The notes: a model not told the origin generated them from the sequence alone. Positions 24,388 through 33,143 are shown, counted from the stretch's first letter. The stretch is DNA of 64,000 nucleotides from Krasilnikovia cinnamomea (GCF_004217545.1 NZ_SHKY01000001.1:6262001-6326000), one strand, 5' to 3'. Made by a program: numbers and translations.

Positions 24388-25130
24388 CGCGCGGCGTCGT
24401 CCTGATCACCGGCGCGAGCGCGGGCCTCGGTGCGGAGATGGCCCGCCAGTTCGCCGCGCTCGGCTACGACCTGGCGCTGTGCGCGCGGCGCACGGACCGG
24501 CTCGACACGCTCGCCGGCGAGATCCGCGCGGGCACCGGACGGCGGGTGGAGACGGCCGCGCTGGACGTCACCGACGCCGAGGCGGTCACCAAGGTCTTCC
24601 ACACCTTCGCCGCCAGTTTCGGCCGGCTCGATCGCGTGGTCGTCAACGCGGGCATCGGCAAGGGCGCCCCGCTGGGCACCGGCCGGCCCGACGCGAACCG
24701 CGCCACGGCTATGACCAACTTCGTCGGCGCCCTGGCGCAGAGCGAGGCCGCCCTGGAGATCTTTCGCCAGCGCGGACGCGGCCACCTCGTCCTCATCTCC
24801 TCGATGTCCGCGCTGCGCGGCATGCGCCGCTCGATGACCACCTACGCCGCGACGAAGGCGGGCGTGGCGGCGATCGCCGAGGGTCTGCGCGCGGAACGCG
24901 TCAAGGGCCTCGACGTGTCGGTGATCTATCCGGGCTACATCCGCTCGGAGATGAACGCCCACGTCGAGCAGAAGACCCGCTTCATGGTGGACACGGAGAC
25001 CGGTGTACGCGCGATGGTCCGCGCCATCGAGAAGCGGCGCGTCAAGGCGTACGTCCCGCAGTGGCCCTGGGTGCCCCTGGCCGCCGCCATGAAGGTGTTG
25101 CCGCTGCAGGTCGTCCGGAGGCTCACATGA
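24384..25130 (+). CDS. SDR-family oxidoreductase (second copy)
   Basis: 248 aa from GTG 24384. The motifs are TGASAGLG near residue 10, VVNAGIG at about 87, and catalytic SSMS followed by TYAATKAGV (about residue 152). It resembles the upstream SDR in fold only, so the two are not a recent duplication. The C-terminal YVPQWPWVPLAAAMKVLPL is a hydrophobic hook found in acyl-chain-acting SDRs. It ends in an ATGA overlap with the kinase-like gene, so the proteins are likely made in step. Which SDR reduces and which oxidises is not visible. Confidence 0.87.
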   Translation: MTRGVVLITGASAGLGAEMARQFAALGYDLALCARRTDRLDTLAGEIRAGTGRRVETAALDVTDAEAVTKVFHTFAASFGRLDRVVVNAGIGKGAPLGTGRPDANRATAMTNFVGALAQSEAALEIFRQRGRGHLVLISSMSALRGMRRSMTTYAATKAGVAAIAEGLRAERVKGLDVSVIYPGYIRSEMNAHVEQKTRFMVDTETGVRAMVRAIEKRRVKAYVPQWPWVPLAAAMKVLPLQVVRRLT

Positions 25131-26251
25131 GTGACCGGGAGGTGCGCGCGGAGGACGCCTTCGACACCCGCGCCGTGGCGGCCTGGCTCGCCGCGAACGC
25201 CACCGGCGCCGGGATCGACCTCACCACGGTTCCCGAGGTACGCCAGTTCTCCGGCGGCGTGTCGAACCTGACCTACCTGCTGCGCTACCCCGGTGGCGAC
25301 CTCATCCTGCGGCGTCCGCCCAAAGGCAACCACGTCAAGGGCGCGCACGACATGGCCCGCGAACACCGGATCCAGACCCAGCTAGCCCGGCACCTGCCCT
25401 ACGTCCCCCGCACCGTGGCCCTCTGCGAGGACGCCTCGGTTATCGGTACGCCGTTCTATGTCATGCACCGGATCGACGGACCGATCCCGCGCAAGGAGCT
25501 TCCCGCGGGCGTACGCCTGAATCGCGAACAGACCGCGACCCTGTGCCGCAACGTCATCGACCTGCTGGCCGACCTGCACTCGGTGGACGTCGCCGCCACC
25601 GGCCTCGGCGACCTCGGCAAGGGCGACGGTTACGTCGCCCGGCAGGTCGCCGGCTGGTCCGAGCGCTACCGCAAGGCCCGGACCCGCAACGTCGGCAGCT
25701 TCGAGGCGGTGATGCGCTGGCTGGACGAGCATCAGCCCGCGGAACGGCCGCACACGCTCGTTCACAACGACTTCCGCTTCGACAACGTCGTGCTCGACCC
25801 GGCCGATCCGACCCGCCCGATCGGCCTGCTCGACTGGGAGCTCGCCACCGTCGGCGATCCGCTGATCGACCTGGCCAACTCGTTGGGGTACTGGGTTCAG
25901 CCCGGCGACGGGCTGTTGATGCGGCTGTTCCGCCGCCAGCCCACGCACCTGCCCGGGATGATGACGAGGCAACAGGTCGTCGCCCACTACTGCGCCCGGA
26001 CCGGCGCCACCGTCACGAACGCAGAATGGGCCTGGTACCAGGTCTTCGGCCTGTTCCGCGTCGCGGTCATCGCCCAGCAGGTGTATCAGCGGTACCTCAG
26101 CAGACAGACCACGAACACGAAGTTCCGGTTCTTCGGGATCGCCGTCGTCGTGCTCGAACTGCGCTGCCGCCGCATCATCCGCCGCGCCCGCAAGATGTCC
26201 CCGCACACCGCAGCCACCCGTATCTCGACGACCAAGGAGCCCTCCAGATGA
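25127..26251 (+). CDS. APH-family phosphotransferase (ACAD10/11 kinase-domain-like)
   Basis: 374 aa. Aminoglycoside-phosphotransferase fold: FSGGVSNLTYLLRYPGGDLILRRPP (nucleotide loop and Lys, residues ~45-65), GTPFYVMHRIDG, catalytic loop LVHNDFRFDNVVLDP (about residue 208) and metal-binding LLDWELATVGDPLIDL (about 232). These phrases are those of the ACAD11 N-terminal kinase and bacterial LvaA-like proteins, not of antibiotic kinases. Such enzymes phosphorylate the 4-hydroxyl of a hydroxyacyl-CoA. Co-occurrence with the ACAD in one operon mirrors the fused eukaryotic protein. Resistance is an unlikely role here. Confidence 0.85.
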   Translation: MSDREVRAEDAFDTRAVAAWLAANATGAGIDLTTVPEVRQFSGGVSNLTYLLRYPGGDLILRRPPKGNHVKGAHDMAREHRIQTQLARHLPYVPRTVALCEDASVIGTPFYVMHRIDGPIPRKELPAGVRLNREQTATLCRNVIDLLADLHSVDVAATGLGDLGKGDGYVARQVAGWSERYRKARTRNVGSFEAVMRWLDEHQPAERPHTLVHNDFRFDNVVLDPADPTRPIGLLDWELATVGDPLIDLANSLGYWVQPGDGLLMRLFRRQPTHLPGMMTRQQVVAHYCARTGATVTNAEWAWYQVFGLFRVAVIAQQVYQRYLSRQTTNTKFRFFGIAVVVLELRCRRIIRRARKMSPHTAATRISTTKEPSR

Positions 26252-27261
26252 GCCGTATCAACAGTCAGTACCGGCTGGCCGCCCGCCCCGTCGGGCTGCC
26301 GAAGCCCACCGACTGGGAGTACGTCGAGGAACCGGCCGCCGAGCCGGGCGAGGGTGAACTGCTGATCCAGACGACCTACCTGTCGCTGGACCCGGCCATG
26401 CGCGGCTGGATGAATGACGCCAAGTCCTACATCCGTCCGGTCGGGATCGGCGAGGTCATGCGCGCCGGCGGCGTGGGCCGCGTCGTCGCCTCACACCACC
26501 CCGGCTTCGCCGTCGGCGACCATGTGTACGGCACCCTCGGCGTGCAGGAGTACTGCCGGTCCGACGGTCGCGGGCTGACCAAGGTCGACCCGGCGCTGGC
26601 GCCCCTGCCGGTGTACCTCGGCGTGCTGGGCATGCCGGGCATGACCGCCTACTTCGGGCTGCTCGACATCGGCCGCCCGCAGGCCGGGCAGACCGTCGTG
26701 GTGTCCGGCGCTGCCGGCGCGGTCGGCAGTGTGGTCGGCCAGATCGCCAAACTCAAGGGCTGCCGGGTGATCGGCATCGCCGGCGGCGAGGCCAAGTGCC
26801 GCCTCGTCGTGGAGGAGTTCGGCTTCGACGCCTGCATCGACTACAAGTCCACCGACGTGCGCGCTGCGCTGCGTGCGGCGGCACCCGACGGCGTGGACGT
26901 CTACTTCGACAACGTCGGCGGCGACATCCTCGACGCGGTCCTGGCCCGGCTGGCCCGGGGCGCCCGCGTCGTCATCTGCGGGGCGATCTCGCAGTACAAC
27001 GCGACTGAGCCGGTCAAGGGTCCGGCCAACTACATGTCCTTGCTGGTCAACCGGGCGTCGATGACCGGCATGGTGGTCTTCGACTACGCCGACCGGTACG
27101 CCGAGGCCGCCGCCGAGATGTCCGGGTGGCTGGCGGCCGGGAAACTTCGGTCGCGCGAGGACGTGGTGGAGGGCGGTGTGAAGGCCTTCCCCGAGGCCCT
27201 GCTGCGGCTGTTCAACGGTCAGAACACGGGCAAGCTTGTGCTCAAGGTGGCGGATGACTGA
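26248..27261 (+). CDS. NADP-dependent MDR-family reductase (CurA/prostaglandin reductase-like)
   Basis: 337 aa, starting in the ATGA overlap with the kinase. It is a zinc-free medium-chain dehydrogenase: TTYLSLDPAMRGWM near residue 42, YLGVLGMPGMTAYFGLLDIG (about 127), the nucleotide loop VSGAAGAVGSVVGQIAKLKG (about 151) and YFDNVGGDILDAVL (about 219). The family reduces enones or 2-alkenal/2-enoyl compounds. As last gene of the operon it could reduce an unsaturated intermediate made by the acyl-CoA dehydrogenase. Confidence 0.87.
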   Translation: MSRINSQYRLAARPVGLPKPTDWEYVEEPAAEPGEGELLIQTTYLSLDPAMRGWMNDAKSYIRPVGIGEVMRAGGVGRVVASHHPGFAVGDHVYGTLGVQEYCRSDGRGLTKVDPALAPLPVYLGVLGMPGMTAYFGLLDIGRPQAGQTVVVSGAAGAVGSVVGQIAKLKGCRVIGIAGGEAKCRLVVEEFGFDACIDYKSTDVRAALRAAAPDGVDVYFDNVGGDILDAVLARLARGARVVICGAISQYNATEPVKGPANYMSLLVNRASMTGMVVFDYADRYAEAAAEMSGWLAAGKLRSREDVVEGGVKAFPEALLRLFNGQNTGKLVLKVADD

Positions 27262-27371
27262 AGCGGGCGCAGGCCCGGCATGCTCTGTGCGGCGGCGCTG
27301 TCCACTGCAGACCGTAACCGCTACACCGCCAAGCATGCCGGGCGATGATGCGTCGAGAATCGTCGGCCGCG

Positions 27372-27785
27372 ATGAACCTCCAGGTCACGCGCTTCGACGC
27401 CGCCGATCCCGCCCCTGACGATCTCGCGGGGCACGTCGAGCTCGCGCATGCCGCCCTGGCCGTCGACCGGCCGACCGACCCCGCTCCGACGTACGATGCC
27501 GTGGTTCGGGCCCTGACAACCTCATTCCTGGGCCGTGGAGTTCCGTCAGCCGAAAACGAGCACATCTCCGTCCTCGACATGCAGGTGCACCCGCAGTGGC
27601 GGCGGCAGGGTGTGGGGACGGCACTGCTGCGGGCCTCAAGGCCCAGATGCTGCACTGGGTTGTGGCCGAGCGGCCCAGCGCGCGACGCATTCATACCTCG
27701 AACGACGCGACCAACGTGTACGCCAGCTACGGAACGGTGGAGTTCCTGGTCGTACACCGAAGCAGCCGGGCGGCGACGCCTCTAG
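27372..27785 (+). pseudogene. Degraded GNAT acetyltransferase
   Basis: The frame from ATG 27372 encodes the start of a GNAT protein (AALAVDRPTDPAPTYDAVVR) and then the acetyl-CoA loop HPQWRRQGVGTALLRA. After about 27630 the frame loses sense, while another frame carries LKAQMLHWVVAERPSARRIHTSNDATN, typical of the second half of a two-domain (~400 aa) GNAT. Relative to that layout a central stretch is missing and there is a frameshift. It overlaps the convergent SRPBCC gene by a few bases. A sequencing error alone cannot explain the missing central segment. Confidence 0.6.
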
Positions 27786-28225
27786 CCGGCGTCGTCCTGG
27801 GCGAACCTGTCCAGTGCGGAGGCGTACATTCGTGAGATCAGCCGGCCCATCGGGCCACGGTGCAGCAGGAACAGCATCGTCCTCTGCGAACGGGCACCCG
27901 TACTGGTCCACTCGACGTGCAGCCGGCTGCCCCCGTTGTCGCCGGGCGCGATCCGTACGAAACCCTCGCCACCGCCCCCGTAGCTGCTTTCCAGAACCGT
28001 CCAGCGGATCACGGCGGGTTCGGACCAGTCGTAGCGGACGACAACCCAGAACGGTGATCCGGGACTGCTCTCCCGGGCAACCGCCCAACTGTCGCCCCGC
28101 TCCCGTAACTCGTAGCTCTTCCGGTCGAGCGTACGGTTCCAGATTTGAGTTCTGCGTTCGCTGAAGTCCGTGAAGGCCCGGAGCGCCTGGTCGGGCGAAG
28201 CCTTGGTGTCGACGTCGAACCGCAT
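27782..28225 (-). CDS. SRPBCC-family (polyketide cyclase-like) protein
   Basis: 147 aa from ATG 28225. The beginning (MRFDVDTKASPDQALRAFTDF), central strands (WVVVRYDWSEPAVIRWTVLES) and C-terminal helix (LFLLHRGPMGRLISRMYASAL) match the START/SRPBCC helix-grip fold with a ligand pocket. There are no catalytic residues that define a reaction. It stands alone on its strand, next to the GNAT remnant. A lipid- or polyketide-binding role is possible but unproven. Confidence 0.7.
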   Translation of the reverse strand: MRFDVDTKASPDQALRAFTDFSERRTQIWNRTLDRKSYELRERGDSWAVARESSPGSPFWVVVRYDWSEPAVIRWTVLESSYGGGGEGFVRIAPGDNGGSRLHVEWTSTGARSQRTMLFLLHRGPMGRLISRMYASALDRFAQDDAG

Positions 28226-28407
28226 CCCACAATCCGAGCAGACCCATCTCGAAGCGTCCAGTGGTTCGGGTCGTTATGCCCGGCCACGCACTCCGGGGTC
28301 ACCCGTGCGGCGTCGTCTGCTCAGCCCATCAGGCCCTGGCCGTCCGGCATCACGACAAAATGGATGCGCGCCCCCCTTGCCGTACGAGAGAGCCGAGGCA
28401 ATCCCCG

Positions 28408-28839
28408 ATGAGCGACTGGAACGCCAAGATCATCGACGAGTTCCGCGCGAATGAGGGCCGGGTCGGCGGGCCGTTCACCGGCGCGCCGATGGTGCTGGTC
28501 CACCATCGTGGCCGCAAGAGCGGACGCGAACTCGTCAGCCCGATGATGTACCTGCCGCACGAGACCGACGACGATGTCATCTTCGTGTTCGCGTCCAAGG
28601 GCGGGGCGCCGGAGAACCCGGGCTGGTACTACAACCTCACCTCAGCCGGCCGGGCCACGATCGAACGAGGCTCCGAGACGTACGCGGTGGAGGTCCGGGA
28701 GGTGACCGGCGACGAACGCGAACGCCGCTTCGACGAACAGGCCCGCCGATACCCGGGCTTCGCCGAATACGCGGAGAAGACGGCCGGCATCCGCCTCATC
28801 CCCGTGCTGGAACTGACCCGTGCGGCATCCACCGGCTGA
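28408..28839 (+). CDS. Deazaflavin (F420)-dependent nitroreductase-family protein
   Basis: 143 aa from ATG 28408. Family landmarks of the Ddn/Rv3547 split-barrel group: NEGRVGGPFTGAPMVLVHHRGRKSG (residues ~13-36), FASKGGAPENPGWYYNL (about 62), Glu/Arg-rich strand and the late IPVLELTR. These enzymes bind F420H2 and reduce quinones or nitro compounds, which fits an F420-producing actinomycete. It is a single-gene unit, with no partner visible. Confidence 0.87.
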   Translation: MSDWNAKIIDEFRANEGRVGGPFTGAPMVLVHHRGRKSGRELVSPMMYLPHETDDDVIFVFASKGGAPENPGWYYNLTSAGRATIERGSETYAVEVREVTGDERERRFDEQARRYPGFAEYAEKTAGIRLIPVLELTRAASTG

Positions 28840-28889
28840 CGCCGACTCGCTGAGCGATGGCGTGCCGAAGTGCGCCTCCTCGAGGTCCG

Positions 28890-29531
28890 CTACGCGGCCT
28901 GCGGGTACGCGGCCCCGAGTTGCTCGAATACCGCCGAGTTGAGCCGGAACGCCAGCCGCGCTTCCGCGACGAGGACCGCGAGGTCCTCCACCGGGTAGGG
29001 CAGCGCGTCCAGCCGTTCACGGTACGCGGCCTTGTATCCGCGTACGTCGTCGATCTGGTCGAAGGTGTAGAAGGCGAGGCGGGCCGGGCCGAGCCCGTAC
29101 GCCTTGGCCACCGCACGCCCGACCAGCCGGCCCCCGCTCAGGTCGCCGAGGTAGCGCACGTAGTGGTGGGCGAGGAAGTGGACCGGCGAGGTGAAGCAGT
29201 GTTCGCGCAGCCGTGCGGCGTACCGCTGGGTCGCCTCGATGGGGGTCACGGCCGAGGGCCAGTCCGGGCCGTGCAGTTCGGCCAGGTCGGCCTCCAGCGC
29301 CGGCACCCGTGACAGCGCGGGGTCGGCGAAGGCGGCGGCGGTCCCGTCGGCGCCCATCCGGTCGGCCGCGTCCTCCAGGGCCCGGTAGATGACCAGGTAC
29401 TGGGCGGTGAGCGCGACGAAACCGGCGAGCGGAATCCGGCCGTCCATCAGCCGGGTGATGAATGTCCTGGTCTCGGCCTCGCGGTGCTCGGCCATCGTGG
29501 CGCGGCGCAGGCGCGCGGCGAATCCCGACAT
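28890..29531 (-). CDS. Biliverdin-producing heme oxygenase
   Basis: 213 aa from ATG 29531, with AAGGA upstream. It is the all-helical heme oxygenase fold with proximal heme His in MAEHREAE (about residue 16) and the distal-helix glycine motif YLGDLSGGRLVGR (about residue 126). Late FYTFDQI and YREALD-type residues are also present. It opens heme to biliverdin, CO and iron and resembles HmuO of corynebacteria in length. There is no iron-uptake gene beside it. It faces the F420-type gene tail to tail and lies 44 bases downstream of the MDR gene's stop. Confidence 0.92.
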   Translation of the reverse strand: MSGFAARLRRATMAEHREAETRTFITRLMDGRIPLAGFVALTAQYLVIYRALEDAADRMGADGTAAAFADPALSRVPALEADLAELHGPDWPSAVTPIEATQRYAARLREHCFTSPVHFLAHHYVRYLGDLSGGRLVGRAVAKAYGLGPARLAFYTFDQIDDVRGYKAAYRERLDALPYPVEDLAVLVAEARLAFRLNSAVFEQLGAAYPQAA

Positions 29532-29574
29532 CTCGGTGTCCTTCCTGATGGGTGCCGGTGGCGCTGAGCCGCGC

Positions 29575-30627
29575 TCACACGGTGATCACGACCTTGCCGC
29601 GGACCCGGCCGTCGAGCAGGTGCCGGATGGCGGCGGCGGCCTCGGCCAGCGGGTAGGTCCGGTCGACGGCGGCGGTGAGCTCGCCCGACGCGCAGAGTCG
29701 CGCGAGTGTGCCGAGGTCGGTGGCGTTCTCCGAGGTGAGGAACGAGCCGAGCCGCTGGCCGACGAACCGGGACAGCAGCTGTGCCCGAAGCTGGCGGTCG
29801 GTGCCGCCGAGCCAGCGCCCGCCGGTCTCACCGCCCACGATGACGAGCCGCCCGGCGGCGGTGAGGGCGCGGCGCAGGTCGGCCAGGCGCCGGTTGCCGC
29901 CGGTGTCGATGATGACGTCGTACCGGGTCCGGCCGTCGAGGGCGTCCTCGCGGGTGTAGTCGACCGCGCGGTCGGCGCCCAGGCTCCGCACCAGGTCGAC
30001 CTTGGTGGTGCTGCAGACCCCCGTGACGTGGGCGCCGTCGGCCTTGGCGAGCTGCGTCGCGAAGGCGCCGACCCCACCGGACGCGCCGAGCACGAGCACC
30101 TTCTGACCGGCGGCCACCCGCCCATGCTTGCGTACGGCCTGCAGCGCCGTGAGACCGGAGATGCCGAGCGCGGCCGCCTGCTCGAACGACAGGGTCGCGG
30201 GCTTCACGGCGAGCTTGTCGGCGCGGGCGCAGGCGTACTCGGCGAACGTGGCGGCGCCGACGCCGAACACCTCGTCGCCCGGTTGGAGGCCCGTGACGTC
30301 GGCGCCGACCGCCGCGACCGTGCCGGCCAGCGCGCGGCCCGGGTTGGCGTACCGGGGCCGGCGCATGCCGAATCCGGCGGCCCGGACCGGATACGGCAGC
30401 CCGGCCATCAGATGCCAGGTGCCGCGATCGACGCTGGCGGCCCGGACGCGTACCAGCACCTCGCCCGGGCCGATCTGGGGCCGGGCGATCTGCGCCAGCC
30501 GCAGCCGGCCCTCGGGATCGGCGCCGTAGCGGTCCTGGACGACGGCGCGCATGGTCGGCGCCGCACCGGACGCGGCGCGGGCCTCGGACGGGTCGTGCCT
30601 GGTCGTGCTGTTCATCTGATCCTCCAT
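29575..30627 (-). CDS. NAD(P)-dependent MDR alcohol dehydrogenase/quinone oxidoreductase-like
   Basis: Up to 350 aa from ATG 30627; an ATG at 30615 has the better ribosome site (GGAGG, five bases away). Motifs: GPGEVLVRVRAASVDRGTW, the GDEVFG loop, LGISGLTALQAV, the nucleotide loop VLGASGGVGAFATQLAK (about residue 178) and a C-terminal GKVVITV. No zinc-binding cysteine set is present, so it is of the quinone-oxidoreductase type. It is divergent from a TetR gene, with two perfect operators in the shared gap, so it is most likely a repressed detoxification enzyme. It may share a transcript with the heme oxygenase gene (43-base gap). Confidence 0.85.
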   Translation of the reverse strand: MEDQMNSTTRHDPSEARAASGAAPTMRAVVQDRYGADPEGRLRLAQIARPQIGPGEVLVRVRAASVDRGTWHLMAGLPYPVRAAGFGMRRPRYANPGRALAGTVAAVGADVTGLQPGDEVFGVGAATFAEYACARADKLAVKPATLSFEQAAALGISGLTALQAVRKHGRVAAGQKVLVLGASGGVGAFATQLAKADGAHVTGVCSTTKVDLVRSLGADRAVDYTREDALDGRTRYDVIIDTGGNRRLADLRRALTAAGRLVIVGGETGGRWLGGTDRQLRAQLLSRFVGQRLGSFLTSENATDLGTLARLCASGELTAAVDRTYPLAEAAAAIRHLLDGRVRGKVVITV

Positions 30628-30635
30628 CCCGGTGT

Positions 30636-30670
30636 CCTTACACCGTAAGGATGCGCCTTACGATGTAAGG
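30636..30670. promoter_or_regulatory. Tandem perfect TetR operators
   Basis: CCTTACACCGTAAGG (30636-30650) and CCTTACGATGTAAGG (30656-30670) have identical six-base arms and a three-base spacer, start to start 20 bases. They occupy the divergent gap between the MDR and TetR genes, and the first begins 8 bases before the upstream MDR start. Cooperative binding of two dimers is plausible. Confidence 0.8.
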
Positions 30671-30698
30671 TGTCAAGGCCGACGAAGGGATCCGCCCG

Positions 30699-31406
30699 AT
30701 GGCCGAACGGACCAGCCGCCCCCGCGCCGCCCGGACACCGCTGACCCGCGACGCCGTGCTGCGCGCCGCGGTGGGCCTCGCCGACTCCGGCGGGCTCGCG
30801 GCGCTCACCATGCGCAAGCTGGGTGAGGCCGTCGGCGTCGAGGCGATGTCGCTCTACACCCACGTGGCCGGCAAGGAGGATCTGCTCGACGGGATGATCG
30901 ACGTGGTGTTCAGCGAACTCGACCTGCCGGACGCGGGAGGTGATTGGCGCGGCGCGATGCGGCAACGGGCGATCTCCATCCGCCGGGCGCTGACCCGCCA
31001 CCGCTGGGCGATCGGCCTGATGGAGTCCCGCACCAACCCCGGGCCCGCCACGCTGCGCCACCACGACGCCGTCCTCGGCTGCCTGCGCGCGGGCGGCTTC
31101 ACCGTCTCGCTGGCCGGGCACGCGTATTCGCTGCTGGACAGCTACATCTACGGCTTCGCTCTGCAGGAGCGCGGGCTCCCGTTCGACACTCCGGAGCAGA
31201 CCGCGGAGCTGGCGCAGGTCATGCTGGCGCAGTTCCCGGCCGACCGGTATCCCCACCTGGCGGAGTTCACCCGCGAGCGCGTACTGCGGCCCGGTTACGA
31301 CTACGGCGAGGAGTTCACGTACGGGCTCGACCTGATCCTGGATGGGCTGGAACGGGCGGCGTCGACAGCTGGCTCGGCGCCTCCGGCCACCCCGGAGCGC
31401 CATTGA
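30699..31406 (+). CDS. TetR/AcrR-family regulator (TetR_C_1 type)
   Basis: 235 aa from ATG 30699. The HTH reads ALTMRKLGEAVGVEAMSLYTHVAGKEDLLDGMID (about residues 35-67), the subgroup form with YTHVxxKEDLL related to TetR itself and to actinobacterial efflux regulators. The large C-terminal domain (to residue ~225) has the HRWAIGLMESRTNPGP and LLDSYIYGFALQE segments of TetR_C_1. The probable targets are the two CCTTAC-N3-GTAAGG sites just upstream, controlling itself and the divergent MDR gene. Confidence 0.9.
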   Translation: MAERTSRPRAARTPLTRDAVLRAAVGLADSGGLAALTMRKLGEAVGVEAMSLYTHVAGKEDLLDGMIDVVFSELDLPDAGGDWRGAMRQRAISIRRALTRHRWAIGLMESRTNPGPATLRHHDAVLGCLRAGGFTVSLAGHAYSLLDSYIYGFALQERGLPFDTPEQTAELAQVMLAQFPADRYPHLAEFTRERVLRPGYDYGEEFTYGLDLILDGLERAASTAGSAPPATPERH

Positions 31407-31459
31407 CGGCCCGCTATGAATGGGTCAAGTACACCAAGTACTGACCTGACTGGCCGGCA

Positions 31460-32242
31460 CTATTGGTCGGGGTTCGCCTCCAGGTCGGCCAGCACCGGCA
31501 GGTGGTCGGAGGCGATGCTCGCCGGTGGGGAGGTGAGCACGGTTACGGTGCGCGAGCGCGTGTCCGCGGAGTGCAGGACGTAGTCGATGCGCTGAGTGGG
31601 TGCCGGGCTCGCCGAGGTGTTTCCGGGCCCGGTGCCCGCCGCGGCCCAGCTGTCCACCAGGGCGTCGGTGAGGGCCCGTACCTCCGGTGTGGTGGGTTGG
31701 GCGTTGAGGTCGGCCAGCACGACGGTGTGCTGGGGCGTGCCGAGGATCTGCCGGATCGCTCGGGCCTGGACGAGCCGCTCGTCCGGATCGTCGTGCTGCA
31801 GGTGGGTGGCGTACACCCGCCACACGACGCCGCCGGCCTCGATCCGAACCCGCAACAGCCCACGCTGTTCGTGCGTGCCGGACCGGGGCAGGGGGATGTT
31901 CTCGCGGTCCGTGATGGGAAACGCCGAAAGGATCGCGTTGCCGAACTGGCGACGCCCCACGCCGGGGATGCACGGCGAGCGTTCGCGGTTGCCGCCGTAC
32001 GCGACCTCCATGCCCAGCCGCCGGCCCAGCCAGCCGGCCTGGTCACGGAACCGGCTGCGGGCACCGAAATGCCGGTCGACCTCCTGTAGCCCGACCACAT
32101 CGACGTTCGCTCCCCGGATGGCCGCGCCGATGCGGGCGAGGTCGACCCTGCCATCGACACCCTGGCCGTGCTGGATGTTGAAGGTCATGACACGCACAGC
32201 GGGGAAGGTACCCCCGCGATCTCTCGCCGTGGGTCGGTACAC
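31460..32242 (-). CDS. Endonuclease/exonuclease/phosphatase (EEP) family protein
   Basis: 260 aa from GTG 32242; an internal start at MTFNIQHGQG would remove 18 residues and may be the real one. EEP motifs: MTFNIQHG, VDVVGLQEVDRHF (catalytic Glu), THLQHDDPDERLVQA, VLADLNAQP and the final SDHLPVLADL with the Asp-His pair. The family covers phosphodiesterases, sphingomyelinases and nucleases; this short single-domain form is typical of secreted or cytosolic metal-dependent phosphodiesterases. No signal peptide is apparent. The substrate is unknown. Confidence 0.85.
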   Translation of the reverse strand: MYRPTARDRGGTFPAVRVMTFNIQHGQGVDGRVDLARIGAAIRGANVDVVGLQEVDRHFGARSRFRDQAGWLGRRLGMEVAYGGNRERSPCIPGVGRRQFGNAILSAFPITDRENIPLPRSGTHEQRGLLRVRIEAGGVVWRVYATHLQHDDPDERLVQARAIRQILGTPQHTVVLADLNAQPTTPEVRALTDALVDSWAAAGTGPGNTSASPAPTQRIDYVLHSADTRSRTVTVLTSPPASIASDHLPVLADLEANPDQ

Positions 32243-32486
32243 GCCGACGTCGCCTGGTCTGCTCGGCGGACCGGCCGCCCCCCGGCTTCTGAAAGTGGCG
32301 CATCTCGCACCTGGGACCGGAGTCCACGTACGTCCGAATTTTGTGTCCGGTTTCGCCGTCGCGAGGCGTGAGTGACGCCGGGTGCACGATAGCGGGGCGC
32401 CTACGGCGTGTAGGTCGGCGCGCTACACATGGTAGGGGCACCGCACCTTCGCTGCCGACCACCCATGACACGTCCTGGAGACCCCC

Positions 32487-33143
32487 GTGCCGCACCCGAT
32501 CCCGTCTCGCCCCGACGGCTGGCAGCCGAAGAACGTCGTCGTGGAGGCGCTCGTCGCGCACTACCGGGGCGCCGCCAGCCGGACCGGGCCGGCCGAGGGT
32601 GGCGGCGAACTCGCCGCGCTGGCCGGGATGGCGTTGGTGCTCGGTGTCGGGTTGCTGCAGATGACCGGGTCCGTTCTGACCGCGGTGCTCATCCCCCTGG
32701 TGACCGCCGGGACGGGCGCGCTCGTCGTGATCGGGACGGCGAAACCCGCCGCCCCGCCCCCCGGCGTGGACGTGTTCGCCGCCCGCGGCGGCGCGGGTTC
32801 GCTGCCCGCCGGCTATCTGGTCAGCCCGGACGTGTGGGACCTCGGCATGGCGCAGCGAACCGTTGACGTGCCGGCCCCGCAGCTCCAGGCGGCGGCACAG
32901 CTGTGCCGGGAGTTCCCCGGCTCCGTCAACAGGCTCCTGGACATGGTCGCCACCATCGACGCGCAACGCGACGCCCAGACCGTCACCGACGAGGACCGGA
33001 CGCGACGGATCGTCCGGGAGGTGTCGGTGGCATCGCAGCGCGCGCGGGCACCGAAGCCCACCGACCTTCTGGCGTTCGGGCCGCAACCGGCGGCCTTCGT
33101 GCAGTCCGGTGGCAAGCCCGCCGAAGCGCGCACGCGCGGGTGA
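32487..33143 (+). CDS. Hypothetical protein with a two-helix membrane anchor
   Basis: 218 aa from GTG 32487 (GGAG six bases upstream). Residues ~44-85 form two closely spaced hydrophobic helices (GMALVLGVGLLQMTGSVLTAV and LIPLVTAGTGALVVIG region). The rest is soluble: a central segment with LPAGYLVSPDVWDLGMAQRTVD, then a probable helix/coiled region (LQAAAQLCREFPGSVNRLLDMVATIDAQRDAQ), then a disordered tail. No known domain was recognised. It stands alone in a 240-base-flanked position, and the 23-codon ORF immediately after it (33149-33220) lacks support. Confidence 0.5.
   Translation: MPHPIPSRPDGWQPKNVVVEALVAHYRGAASRTGPAEGGGELAALAGMALVLGVGLLQMTGSVLTAVLIPLVTAGTGALVVIGTAKPAAPPPGVDVFAARGGAGSLPAGYLVSPDVWDLGMAQRTVDVPAPQLQAAAQLCREFPGSVNRLLDMVATIDAQRDAQTVTDEDRTRRIVREVSVASQRARAPKPTDLLAFGPQPAAFVQSGGKPAEARTRG

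Noticed and set aside
25127..26251. APH-family gene as aminoglycoside resistance
   Set aside because: Its motifs and operon partners match ACAD10/11-type kinases of acyl catabolism, not antibiotic kinases.
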